Shown here one piece after another: positions 1-5,899 of a stretch of 8,316 bases of DNA. The notes under the pieces were generated by a model. It saw only the letters and a list, made by a program, of their open reading frames with translations. It was not told the origin of the DNA and searched no databases. Origin of the DNA: Halovenus sp. Lineage in GTDB: Archaea > Halobacteriota > Halobacteria > Halobacteriales > Haloarculaceae. The stretch covers positions 1 through 8,316 of the forward strand of contig JAQCNR010000155.1 in NCBI GenBank assembly GCA_028274925.1, read 5' to 3'. Positions within the stretch are counted from its first letter, which is position 1. Each line of letters begins with the position of its first letter. The translations under genes were made by a program, and so were the position numbers.

Positions 1-1508
1 TTCGGAATGTTCGACCGGTACATCAGGATATCCTGCGTCGCAGGAATGATGTGGTCGGTCGTGATGTTGTCCTCCATCTTGAGGAGGCTCTCGCCTTCGA
101 GATGGCTGTCGAGTGGCTCTTTCAGCGGCACGTCGCCGATGTTCGGCCCCTTGACGAGGTCGTCGTCGACAGCGTTCTCTGGCTCGATGATGTCGTTCTC
201 TGCGCCCTCGTACTCCTCGGGGAGTTCGAGACCCGGTGCCTCGAGGTCGTCGAGTTCGTCGGCAAGGTCGCGTGGGTCGACGATTTCGCCCTTGATGGCT
301 GCTGCGGTCGCCACTTCCGGCGAGCAGAGGTAGACGTTGTCGTCTTCGATACCCGAGCGGCCCTCGAAGTTCCGGTTGAACGTTCGCAGCGAGACAGAGT
401 CGGAACCGGGCACGTGGCCGATACCGATACAGGCACCACAGGTGGCCTCGGAGAAGTTGACACCGGCTGCCATCATCTCTGCGGTCCAGCCCTGTCGGGC
501 CAGCATCTCGCTGGATTTCTTCGAACCGGGTGCAACGATCATCTCGGTCGAGAGATTGATCGAGCGCCCTTCGAGCATCTTCGCGGCAGGGAGGATGTCG
601 ACGTAGCCACCGTTGGTACAGGAGCCAACGATAACCTGCTCGACGTCCTCGCCTTCAGCCTCGCTGACCGGGACAACGTTGTCCGGCATCGATGGCTGGG
701 CGACCATCGGCTCGAGGTCGGAGAGGTCGATGGTGATCGAGTCGTGGTACTCGGCGTTGTCGTCAGGCTGGAGCTCCTCGTACTCCTCGCCACGACCGAC
801 GCGGTTGAGGTAATCCTGGGTCTGCTCGTCGGTCGGGAAGATCGACGAGGTGGCACCGAGTTCGGTACCCATGTTGGTGATCGTCATCCGCTCCGGCGCG
901 GAGAGCGTCTCGACACCCGGACCGGTGTACTCGAAGATTTTGCCAACGCCGCCCTTGACGGAGAGTCGGCGCAGCATCTCGAGGATGACGTCCTTGGCGG
1001 TTGCCCACTCGGGCAGTTCGCCTTCGAGTCGAACCTCGGTGACCTCCGGCATCTCGATGTAGTAGGAGCCCCCACCCATCGCAACAGCAACGTCCAGTCC
1101 GCCCGACCCGATGGCGAGCTGACCGAGTCCACCCGGCGTCGGGGTGTGACTGTCCGAGCCCAGCAGCGTCTTGCCGGGTGCGGCGAAGTTCTCTCGGTGG
1201 ACGTTGTGACAAATACCGTTTCCGGGTCGCGAGAAGTACGCGCCAAATTTACCGGCCGCAGATCGCAGGAAGCGGTGGTCGTCTGTATTCTTAAAGTCGA
1301 ACTGATAGGTCTGGTGGTCACAGTACTGTGCGGCGAGCTCGGTCTGGACTTCGTCGAGGCCAAGCGCCTCGAACTGCAGCCAAACGAGCGTCCCGGTCGT
1401 GTCCTGTGTCAGGACCTGGTCGATCTCGATACCAATTTCCTCACCGGGCTCAAGTTCGCCCTCAGTGAGGTGGTCGTCGAGGATCTTTTCCGTTAGTGTC
1501 TGTCCCAT
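1..1508 (-). CDS. acn: Aconitate hydratase (aconitase), C-terminal part cut off by window edge
   Basis: Cytoplasmic [4Fe-4S] enzyme of the TCA cycle, interconverting citrate and isocitrate through cis-aconitate. The start is ATG at 1508-1506 (MGQTLTEKIL), and the frame stays open to the window edge, giving 502 complete codons. From memory, haloarchaeal aconitases are about 655 aa, so the C-terminal swivelling domain with the substrate-binding arginines is mostly outside the window. Visible motifs are DSHTPTPGG near residue 119, GSCTNG with Cys297, and CGACIG with Cys357 and Cys360. The three cysteines have the spacing expected of aconitase cluster ligands (C-x59-C-x2-C). The sequence LKMEDNITTDHI near the edge is the usual linker into the last domain. 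Transcription diverges from dut; a TATA-like box 26-33 bp before the ATG suggests a leaderless mRNA. Identification is firm; only the C-terminus is unseen. Confidence 0.96.
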   Translation of the reverse strand, partial: MGQTLTEKILDDHLTEGELEPGEEIGIEIDQVLTQDTTGTLVWLQFEALGLDEVQTELAAQYCDHQTYQFDFKNTDDHRFLRSAAGKFGAYFSRPGNGICHNVHRENFAAPGKTLLGSDSHTPTPGGLGQLAIGSGGLDVAVAMGGGSYYIEMPEVTEVRLEGELPEWATAKDVILEMLRRLSVKGGVGKIFEYTGPGVETLSAPERMTITNMGTELGATSSIFPTDEQTQDYLNRVGRGEEYEELQPDDNAEYHDSITIDLSDLEPMVAQPSMPDNVVPVSEAEGEDVEQVIVGSCTNGGYVDILPAAKMLEGRSINLSTEMIVAPGSKKSSEMLARQGWTAEMMAAGVNFSEATCGACIGIGHVPGSDSVSLRTFNRNFEGRSGIEDDNVYLCSPEVATAAAIKGEIVDPRDLADELDDLEAPGLELPEEYEGAENDIIEPENAVDDDLVKGPNIGDVPLKEPLDSHLEGESLLKMEDNITTDHIIPATQDILMYRSNIP

Positions 1509-1533
1509 AGCGTTTGAACTACGACTATCCGTA

Positions 1534-1541
1534 TGCATAAA
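1534..1541 (-). promoter_or_regulatory. TATA-like box of the aconitase gene
   Basis: Read on the minus strand this is TTTATGCA, ending 26 bp before the acn ATG. That spacing would put transcription start at or within a few bases of the start codon, so the mRNA is probably leaderless. Position and composition only; not tested. Confidence 0.55.
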
Positions 1542-1545
1542 TCAT

Positions 1546-1616
1546 GTTGTTCGTGCGTATTTGACCACGAGCACTCGAACACGGCTGAGAGCCTCTCAAC
1601 CGCCCGCACGAACAAC
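1546..1616. promoter_or_regulatory. Perfect 12-bp inverted repeat spanning the divergent acn/dut promoters
   Basis: GTTGTTCGTGCG at 1546-1557 is the exact reverse complement of CGCACGAACAAC at 1605-1616, with 47 bp between the arms. The left arm lies 4 bp from the acn TATA-like box, and the right arm lies 8 bp from the dut TATA-like box. Each arm therefore sits where a BRE or an activator/repressor site would be. A second small palindrome, TGAGAG-C-CTCTCA, lies between them at 1586-1598. The likely reading is a paired operator for a dimeric regulator, or a shared BRE-proximal element. A role in regulation is inferred. Confidence 0.5.
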
Positions 1617-1624
1617 CAGCAGTG

Positions 1625-1632
1625 TTTTTTAT
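1625..1632 (+). promoter_or_regulatory. TATA-like box of dut
   Basis: TTTTTTAT ends 20 bp before the chosen dut ATG at 1653. The position fits a leaderless haloarchaeal promoter and supports 1653 as the start rather than an upstream in-frame codon. Confidence 0.55.
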
Positions 1633-1652
1633 CAGCCGACGGAGAGAGCAAT

Positions 1653-2114
1653 ATGTTCAAAAGCGGCGCATTCGTCGCCGACCAGCTCGGTGACCTACGC
1701 GAAGACCAGCGCCAGCCAAACGGTGTCGACCTCACCCTCGGAACCGTCTTCGAACAAACCGAAGCAGGCCGAATCGGCCGCGATGGCAAAACTGTCGGCG
1801 ACCGGCGCGAACTATCGGTCGAGGACGGCGCGTACCACCTCGAACCGGGCGGCTACATCGTCCAGTACGGTGAAGAGGTACGAATTCCCGAGGACCACGT
1901 CGGCTTCCTCTATCCCCGGTCATCGCTGTTGCGCAACTCCGCGATGCTCGACACTGCCGTCTGGGACGCGGGCTACGAGGGCCGCGGCGAGGGGCTGCTG
2001 GAAGTCTATCACGACATCGAACTCGAACCGGGCGCACGGATCGCCCAACTGGTGCTCGCCGAAGCCGACCACGTCGGCGAGTATGACGGCAGCTACCAGG
2101 GAGAAAATCTCTGA
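1653..2114 (+). CDS. dut: Archaeal dUTPase (dUTP diphosphatase, dCTP deaminase/dUTPase superfamily)
   Basis: Predicted to hydrolyse dUTP to dUMP and diphosphate, keeping uracil out of DNA and supplying dUMP for dTMP synthesis. The product is 153 aa, normal for the archaeal family. Visible motifs are PRSSLLRN at residues 88-95, VWDAGYEG at 103-110 (Asp105 matches the catalytic Asp of trimeric dUTPases), LLEVYH with Glu117, ARIAQLVL at 128-135, and a C-terminal YDGSYQGENL like the lid segment that closes over the nucleotide. The in-frame sequence upstream to 1533 is rejected because it is cysteine-rich, unlike the rest, and would run through the TATA box. The superfamily also includes dCTP deaminases and bifunctional enzymes. 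Glu117 is near the deaminase glutamate position, but with a two-residue longer spacing, so monofunctional dUTPase is preferred. Confidence 0.88.
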   Translation: MFKSGAFVADQLGDLREDQRQPNGVDLTLGTVFEQTEAGRIGRDGKTVGDRRELSVEDGAYHLEPGGYIVQYGEEVRIPEDHVGFLYPRSSLLRNSAMLDTAVWDAGYEGRGEGLLEVYHDIELEPGARIAQLVLAEADHVGEYDGSYQGENL

Positions 2115-2347
2115 GTGCGGCGGCGAACTATTAGTTACTTATAGAACACACATATAAACAGCCTGAATTAACCTGCAACATTCATATATGCACACCGCCA
2201 CTACGGACGGTGCAGTGGTTGGGGGAGCAAAACTCGGACCGTGCCTCTGACAATCCTGACCGACAGTTTTTATCCTCCAACCCGCATTTTCCACGCGAAA
2301 CAGCCCCGAAAGTCGTGGCTTCTCGCTGTGAAAGTGCTCGGAGAGCA
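2115..2347. other. AT-rich intergenic stretch with several TATA-like boxes, no convincing gene
   Basis: No reading frame here has haloarchaeal coding character. The left part is unusually AT-rich for this genome and holds TATA-like strings at about 2139-2143, 2150-2157 and 2183-2189, plus TTTTTAT at 2267-2273. Two competing short stems are visible: CACCG (2193-2197) with CGGTG (2208-2212), and CCACT (2198-2202) with AGTGG (2214-2218). This may be a regulatory region or encode a small RNA. No tRNA or rRNA signature is seen. Confidence 0.4.
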
Positions 2348-2353
2348 TTTATA
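2348..2353 (+). promoter_or_regulatory. TATA box of the HalOD1 gene
   Basis: TTTATA ends 22 bp before the ATG at 2376, the spacing of a leaderless haloarchaeal promoter. It is the main reason for choosing 2376 over 2241 or 2406 as the start. Confidence 0.55.
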
Positions 2354-2375
2354 CGAGTTACGTCTACGCTTTGGT

Positions 2376-2639
2376 ATGAGTCCGAAAAACGGGGAGGCAT
2401 ATATTATGCAGGACACCGACGAGGAGTGGGTGAGTCCAACGCCGGCAACAGCGGCTATCGCGGACGCACTCGCTGCGGCGACCGACCTCGAGAAGTCAGA
2501 CCTCGAGGATATCGCCGACGACATCGACCACGAGAGACTTGAGGAACTACTGGCAGGAGACAGCGGCGAAGAGACGTTCACTATCGAGGGCTACGACGTC
2601 ACGGTCGATTCGAGTGGAGATATCTCCGTCGACACGTAA
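2376..2639 (+). CDS. Small HalOD1 output-domain protein
   Basis: An 87-aa, very acidic protein. Residues about 24-85 fit the halobacterial output domain HalOD1: a helix (AIADALAAATDLEKSDL), a predicted Asp-rich turn and second helix (DIDHERLEELLAG), then two beta strands ending EGYDVTVDSSGDISV. HalOD1 domains occur alone or fused to response-regulator and sensor modules in haloarchaea, and are thought to be signalling output or interaction domains with no known biochemical activity. Here the domain is alone, with no receiver attached. The ATG at 2376 is preferred because of the TATA box just upstream; an internal ATG at 2406 is possible and would remove ten residues without touching the domain. 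The gene is monocistronic by spacing and lies upstream of an HTH_10 regulator, but no functional link is shown. Confidence 0.75.
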   Translation: MSPKNGEAYIMQDTDEEWVSPTPATAAIADALAAATDLEKSDLEDIADDIDHERLEELLAGDSGEETFTIEGYDVTVDSSGDISVDT

Positions 2640-2658
2640 GCGCTGGTCTCGCAACCGG

Positions 2659-2666
2659 ATATAAAA
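2659..2666 (+). promoter_or_regulatory. TATA box of the HTH_10 regulator gene
   Basis: ATATAAAA lies about 55-62 bp before the ATG at 2721, implying transcription start near 2688-2692 and a leader of about 30 nt. This is unlike the mostly leaderless neighbours. GGAGG at 2702-2706 lies in that leader, 14 nt before the start, longer than ideal for a Shine-Dalgarno site. Confidence 0.5.
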
Positions 2667-2687
2667 CACCCAACATATTCGGGGTGT
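2666..2687. promoter_or_regulatory. Inverted repeat at the expected transcription start of the HTH_10 gene
   Basis: ACACCC (2666-2671) pairs exactly with GGGTGT (2682-2687) around a 10-nt AT-rich spacer. It abuts the TATA box and ends where transcription should begin, the classic place for a repressor operator, possibly autoregulatory. The function is inferred from position. Confidence 0.35.
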
Positions 2688-2720
2688 GGTCATTGGGCAC
2701 TGGAGGGAGTATGACGAGAT

Positions 2721-3380
2721 ATGCCAGAAGCACGCCTTCAGATCACACTGCCAGAGGGGGTATGGATTGGTCGGCTGAGCCGCCGGTACCCAGACAGTCA
2801 GTTCCGAATTCTCGCCGCGCTCGCGGACGGCGACGTTGGTGTTGGTCTTGCCGAGATACACAGCACAGTCCTCGAGGATGTACTCACAGACATGCGCGCG
2901 TTCGAGGGTGTCCGTGATGTCGACATCCTGAACGACCCCGACGAGAGCGCGCTGGTCCAGTTCGAGACGGAACAGCCGCTGTTGCTGTTTGCGGCCCGGG
3001 ATTCAGGCGTCCCGCTGGAGATGCCGGTCGACCTCTCCGATGGAACGGTGACCTGGACGGTGACGGCGCCGAGTCACCGACTCTCGGAACTGGGCACGCA
3101 ACTCCGGGCGCTCGGACTCTCCTTTAGCATCGACTATATCCAGCAGGAGGTTGCTGACGAGCAGTTGCTCACCGACGCACAACTCGATATCGTCGAGACG
3201 GCAATCGAGGCGGGCTACTACGAGACGCCACGAACCTGTTCGTTGACGGAGCTGGCAGAACAGGTCGACCGAGCGAAATCGACCGTCAGCGAGACGCTGC
3301 ACCGCGCCGAGAGCAAGATTGTCACGAAATTCGTCAGTGAACCCGGAGACGTCGCTCCCGACGTGGCGATGTTGCAGTAG
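2721..3380 (+). CDS. Bat-type HTH_10 transcription regulator
   Basis: A 219-aa predicted DNA-binding regulator of the bacterio-opsin activator (Bat) group, common in many copies in haloarchaea. Residues about 1-148 resemble the GAF/HTH_10-associated Bat domain, with alternating strands and helices and no visible cofactor motif. Residues about 149-204 form the HTH_10 domain, starting LLTDAQLDIVETAIEAGYYE and containing the recognition region LAEQVDRAKSTVSETLHRAE. There is no PAS or GAF sensor at the N-terminus, so this is the short form and its signal is unknown. The start is fixed because an in-frame stop (TGA at 2712) lies just before ATG 2721; the ATG at 2711 is in another frame. An inverted repeat at the presumed transcription start may be its own operator. 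The target genes cannot be read from the sequence. Confidence 0.88.
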   Translation: MPEARLQITLPEGVWIGRLSRRYPDSQFRILAALADGDVGVGLAEIHSTVLEDVLTDMRAFEGVRDVDILNDPDESALVQFETEQPLLLFAARDSGVPLEMPVDLSDGTVTWTVTAPSHRLSELGTQLRALGLSFSIDYIQQEVADEQLLTDAQLDIVETAIEAGYYETPRTCSLTELAEQVDRAKSTVSETLHRAESKIVTKFVSEPGDVAPDVAMLQ

Positions 3381-3394
3381 CCAACACCACCACG

Positions 3395-3403
3395 TTTTAT
3401 ATA
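3395..3403 (+). promoter_or_regulatory. TATA box of the two-HTH protein gene
   Basis: TTTTATATA ends 22 bp before the ATG at 3426 and 25 bp before the second ATG at 3429. This is a strong leaderless-type promoter. It lies only 15 bp after the stop of the preceding gene, so the two genes are probably transcribed separately. Confidence 0.6.
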
Positions 3404-3425
3404 CGAGTCTCGATGAGAAGATGGA

Positions 3426-4013
3426 ATGATGGACGAGAAAACCGAGGAGCTTCGTGATATCTTCCTTTCGGTGTCCGACGAGGGGTCGGTCACGGAGCTC
3501 CAGAGCGAAGACCGGGGGACACTGCTCGGGGAGTCGGGGGGCGACCTGGCAGCGGTGGTCGAGGACATCCGCGAGAAGTTTGGCTTCGAGCTGTCGCTGT
3601 CCCAAGACGAACGCCTGCGGCTGATCGAGGAGTTCTACGACGGCGCTGACGACGACCAGTTGGCGGCGACGCTCGAGCTCGACACTGAGACGGTGTTTCG
3701 TGCCCGGATGGAACTGCATCTCCTGCGCGAGGACGAACCACGTCTCGACGCGGAGACAGTCGAACAGATTCGGGAGCGCAACAGCGCGCCCGAGGAACTC
3801 GCGGCGGAACTTGGCGTGAGCGAGCAGGCAATCCAGCGGTGTCGGGCCATCCTCGACGCTCGTGAGCGGTCCCGGCGCGTGAGCCACCGGTTCCGAACCG
3901 CCTACGAGGAGCAATTGACCGACACCGACCTCACCGACCATCTCGCGGCTGACGCAACCGAAGACGGGCTCGACGGAGCGACAGAAGGCGCCGAGACGAA
4001 CACGGACTTCTAG
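3426..4013 (+). CDS. Acidic protein with two predicted HTH segments, resembling haloarchaeal 'conditioned medium-induced protein 4'
   Basis: A 195-aa soluble protein that starts MMDEKTEELRDIF; the opening and overall layout match what I remember of haloarchaeal proteins labelled conditioned medium-induced protein 4 (Cmi4), whose function is not established. Two helix-turn-helix-like segments are visible: residues about 73-97 (DDDQLAATLELDTETVFRAR) and 121-145 (APEELAAELGVSEQAIQRCR). A basic stretch RERSRRVSHRFR at 146-157 follows the second, and the last 30 residues are acidic and probably disordered. This suggests a nucleic-acid-binding protein, perhaps a transcription regulator, but that is inferred from fold pattern only. 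ATG 3426 and ATG 3429 are adjacent, and the second may be the true start. The next gene, on the same strand, has its own TATA box. Confidence 0.78.
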   Translation: MMDEKTEELRDIFLSVSDEGSVTELQSEDRGTLLGESGGDLAAVVEDIREKFGFELSLSQDERLRLIEEFYDGADDDQLAATLELDTETVFRARMELHLLREDEPRLDAETVEQIRERNSAPEELAAELGVSEQAIQRCRAILDARERSRRVSHRFRTAYEEQLTDTDLTDHLAADATEDGLDGATEGAETNTDF

Positions 4014-4040
4014 CTGAACCGAACGGAAAGACAAAGTTGG

Positions 4041-4046
4041 TTTATA
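4041..4046 (+). promoter_or_regulatory. TATA-like box of the HTR-like gene
   Basis: TTTATA ends 36 bp before the ATG at 4083, predicting transcription start near 4070 and a short leader of about 12 nt carrying GGGAAGAG. A second AT-rich string at 4057-4063 is closer to the ATG than usual. This box also argues against a TTG start at 4062. Confidence 0.45.
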
Positions 4047-4082
4047 CCAGGACAGAGTATATTGGCACACTTGGGAAGAGAC

Positions 4083-4658
4083 ATGGCAGGAATACGCACA
4101 CAGTTGTCGGGAGCGACAAACATCCTGCTCGAGGAGCCATCACTCGGGGGTGGGCGGGATGTCTGTACGTCGCTGCTAACCGAAGAGGAGCCACCGAACG
4201 TGTTGTTCGTCACGTTCACGCGACAGGCAAGCGCCTGTGTTGAACAGTTAGATGGAGCAGCCGTCAACAACGTCGGTGTGGTCACTGTCGGTGACGCGTC
4301 GGCAGCAGTCGATGACGACACGGTTGTCACGGACACAGTGTCGACACCCAGTGACCTGACTGGGCTGGGAATCAGTATCGGAAAGTTCCTCTCGGAGTTC
4401 GACGATCAGGTGCTGGTCTGTTTCGACTCGCTCACATCGATGCTGCAGTACGTCAACGTCCAGACAGCCTACGAGTTCCTGCACGCGATTACCGGCCAGA
4501 TTCATGCGGCCAACGCCCGCGCCCACTTCCACATCGACCCGAGCGCACACGGCGAACAGGATGTCGCCGCCATCGCCTCGCTGTTCGACGCCCGCGTCGC
4601 GCTTGGCGACGGCGACCCCGAAGTCCAGACCCGTCAGTTGCTCGAATCGAGCGCGTAA
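4083..4658 (+). CDS. HTR-like protein (DUF7504-type), RecA-fold with degenerate P-loop
   Basis: A 191-aa protein like those annotated in haloarchaea as HTR-like or DUF7504 family. The pattern suggests a RecA/KaiC-type nucleotide-binding fold. LEEPSLGGGRDVCTSLL at residues 16-32 sits where a Walker A loop should be but lacks the GK[ST] signature. LFVTFTRQAS at 41-50 is a strand-turn element, and VLVCFDSLTSMLQYV at 110-124 is a good Walker B-like strand with Asp115 and Ser116. ATP hydrolysis is doubtful because the P-loop lysine is missing; binding or scaffolding is possible. The role is unknown. The start at ATG 4083 has a purine-rich GGGAAGAG just before it; TTG 4062 would add seven residues and lies too close to the promoter. 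The product ends acidic, without membrane segments. Confidence 0.7.
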   Translation: MAGIRTQLSGATNILLEEPSLGGGRDVCTSLLTEEEPPNVLFVTFTRQASACVEQLDGAAVNNVGVVTVGDASAAVDDDTVVTDTVSTPSDLTGLGISIGKFLSEFDDQVLVCFDSLTSMLQYVNVQTAYEFLHAITGQIHAANARAHFHIDPSAHGEQDVAAIASLFDARVALGDGDPEVQTRQLLESSA

Positions 4659-4676
4659 TACTGGTTAGAAATAGTT

Positions 4677-4684
4677 AGTTTTAG
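4677..4684 (+). promoter_or_regulatory. Weak TATA-like element before the 112-aa gene
   Basis: AGTTTTAG ends 25 bp before the GTG at 4710. The match is poor, but the distance is right for a leaderless transcript. Confidence 0.3.
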
Positions 4685-4709
4685 GTAGCCTGTCACGTAT
4701 CCGTCTCGT

Positions 4710-5048
4710 GTGTTGTTGGTCGTCACGTACTCGCAGGCTGCCAGACAGTCACTGCGGAACGTCTGTCGAACGCACGAAGAGGTCGTTGTCCGCCGGTTTG
4801 GCCGGGCAGCGCTGCTGGCCGAAACCGAGTTCGGGGCCTTTCAGGCGCTCAGGCTCCAAGCGAAACACGGCGAAGCAGTCCAGATTACGCAGACTCAGCC
4901 GTTCAACGAGTTCGAGGCAGTGCCCGAGACGGTTCGCGATGCTGCCACCGCGTACGAGGATCGTGAGCAGTCGGCAGTCCCGTACACGGCGTTTGCCACC
5001 GGCAGGGAGTTCCCGACGCCGGAGGAGATGAGACACACGGAGCTATGA
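4710..5048 (+). CDS. Conserved haloarchaeal protein of unknown function (DUF7855-like)
   Basis: A 112-aa protein starting at GTG 4710 (MLLVVTYSQAARQSLRNVCR). No ATG is available near the start, and the product looks complete and well conserved against what I remember of a haloarchaeal family, probably DUF7855; that name is from memory and uncertain. It has a hydrophobic first strand, an Arg-rich region THEEVVVRRFGRAALL at residues 21-36, an FGAFQALRLQAKHG segment at 41-54, and a C-terminus rich in Glu, Pro and Arg. No catalytic motif, membrane segment or signal peptide is visible. The stop overlaps the next start by four bases (ATGA, 5045-5048), so translation is probably coupled. Position upstream of a MinD-type ATPase module suggests a shared process; nothing in the sequence shows its activity. 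Confidence 0.72.
   Translation: MLLVVTYSQAARQSLRNVCRTHEEVVVRRFGRAALLAETEFGAFQALRLQAKHGEAVQITQTQPFNEFEAVPETVRDAATAYEDREQSAVPYTAFATGREFPTPEEMRHTEL
5045..5048 (+). other. ATGA start/stop overlap coupling the 112-aa and 271-aa genes
   Basis: The TGA stop (5046-5048) of the first gene overlaps the ATG (5045-5047) of the second. This is a standard sign of coupled translation and stoichiometric production. GGAG at 5039-5042 lies only 2 nt before the ATG and GGAGGAG at 5021-5027 is too distant, so re-initiation after termination is the likelier mechanism. Confidence 0.8.
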
Positions 5049-5860
5049 TCTGTCGAATCGGCTCGGTTACCCGGTGTGGGTCGGCGGTGAGGGTGCAGCA
5101 AGACGTTGGGGCTGAACGCCTCGTCGCTGCCGTCCGTAACGCGGAGTCGAGTCGGAAGACGGCCGTTGACTGCAAGCCACCCAGCCCACTCCACGACCGT
5201 ATCGGACACGTCCACGCCGAGATGGGGCTGCGGACGCGGACGGCGCTGGCTGCGGCCGGTCGAACCCGAGGGGACGAGACGCCCTACGACGAGGACATCG
5301 AGCGTCTCGAGCGTGAACTGTCCGCACTGTCAGTCGAAGAGACAGCAGCGAAGAGCTACCGACAAGAACTCGCAGACCAGCGCGAGGAGACAGAAGCGCT
5401 GCGTGAAGCGGTCGCAGCGACACGGGGCCAACTCGCCGCGCACCGTGAACAGGGCCTCGATACCGAGGAACTCGAATGTGAACTCGAAGCGAAGATCCGT
5501 GACCTCGCTGAAACGGAGACGAGTGCCACCGCCGCGAGCCAGCAGTTCGAGCGCGCACGGGAGACGGCACGGACCAACCGTGACCGACGGGAACAAAAAT
5601 TCAAACTGGAAGACCGACTGGCGAACCGTCGCCGCGACGCCCGGCGCTGGCTAGTCGACCAACTCGAATCAGAGTACGAACGGGCGGTACAGGAGTTGGC
5701 TGAAGAGCGGACCGACCCGTTCGAGTGCAAGCCAACGATGGCGAGTCTTGCGGTGGGAAAAATTGCGGACTACGACGCGCCGCTCGTGCTCGAAACCACA
5801 CCGTTCGAGTCGGCAGGCGCTGCCCACGACTGGCTTGGCGGTCCGGTTATCTGGCTGTGA
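5045..5860 (+). CDS. Haloarchaeal coiled-coil protein of unknown function (DUF7856-like)
   Basis: A 271-aa soluble protein in three parts. Residues 1-60 form a small N-terminal domain with CKPPSPLHDRIGHVHAEMG at 43-61, which looks like a conserved motif. Residues about 82-225 are almost entirely charged heptad-like sequence (for example ELSALSVEETAAKSYRQELA), a long predicted antiparallel or dimeric coiled coil. Residues 226-271 are a compact hydrophobic tail ending WLGGPVIWL. No ATP-binding motif is present, so this is not an SMC or Rad50 protein, though the shape recalls a scaffold or adaptor. I recall related haloarchaeal proteins as DUF7856, with moderate certainty. The ATGA overlap with the 112-aa gene upstream implies translational coupling and perhaps a complex of the two products. 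Downstream, 39 bp with a TATA box separates it from the next gene. Confidence 0.75.
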   Translation: MICRIGSVTRCGSAVRVQQDVGAERLVAAVRNAESSRKTAVDCKPPSPLHDRIGHVHAEMGLRTRTALAAAGRTRGDETPYDEDIERLERELSALSVEETAAKSYRQELADQREETEALREAVAATRGQLAAHREQGLDTEELECELEAKIRDLAETETSATAASQQFERARETARTNRDRREQKFKLEDRLANRRRDARRWLVDQLESEYERAVQELAEERTDPFECKPTMASLAVGKIADYDAPLVLETTPFESAGAAHDWLGGPVIWL

Positions 5861-5869
5861 ATCCAACGG

Positions 5870-5877
5870 TTTATATT
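5870..5877 (+). promoter_or_regulatory. TATA box of the DUF7857-like/MinD pair
   Basis: TTTATATT ends 22 bp before the ATG at 5900, a good leaderless promoter. It divides the four-gene cluster into two transcription units, although read-through from upstream is possible. Confidence 0.6.
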
Positions 5878-5899
5878 CAATTGAGCGACCACGCCCGGT

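Noticed and set aside
51..1496. Long plus-strand open frame (481 aa) opposite aconitase
   Set aside because: It is the mirror of the aconitase gene. High GC and third-position bias keep antisense frames open in haloarchaea; the translation has no family resemblance, while the minus strand reads as a clear aconitase.
1533..1652. N-terminal extension of dut to an upstream ATG at 1533
   Set aside because: The extension (MHKSCCSCVFDHEHS...) is unlike the rest of the protein, overlaps the TATA box and one arm pair of the inverted repeat, and would exceed the normal family length.
2139..2348. Minus-strand frame of 69 aa in the AT-rich gap
   Set aside because: It is rich in Cys and aromatic residues, not acidic, has no recognisable domain and overlaps TATA-like strings. 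No convincing evidence for coding.
2241..2375. N-terminal extension of the HalOD1 protein from GTG 2241
   Set aside because: The added residues are basic and hydrophobic, unlike halophilic proteins, and would translate across the TTTATA box at 2348-2353.
3003..4070. Minus-strand open frame of 355 aa
   Set aside because: It runs antisense across both the HTH_10 and the two-HTH genes and the promoter between them. Its composition is rich in Arg, Leu, Val and Cys, not haloarchaeal-like, and it matches no family I know.
4062..4082. TTG start for the HTR-like protein
   Set aside because: TTG is a rare start, it lies about where transcription would begin, and ATG 4083 has a purine-rich sequence just before it.
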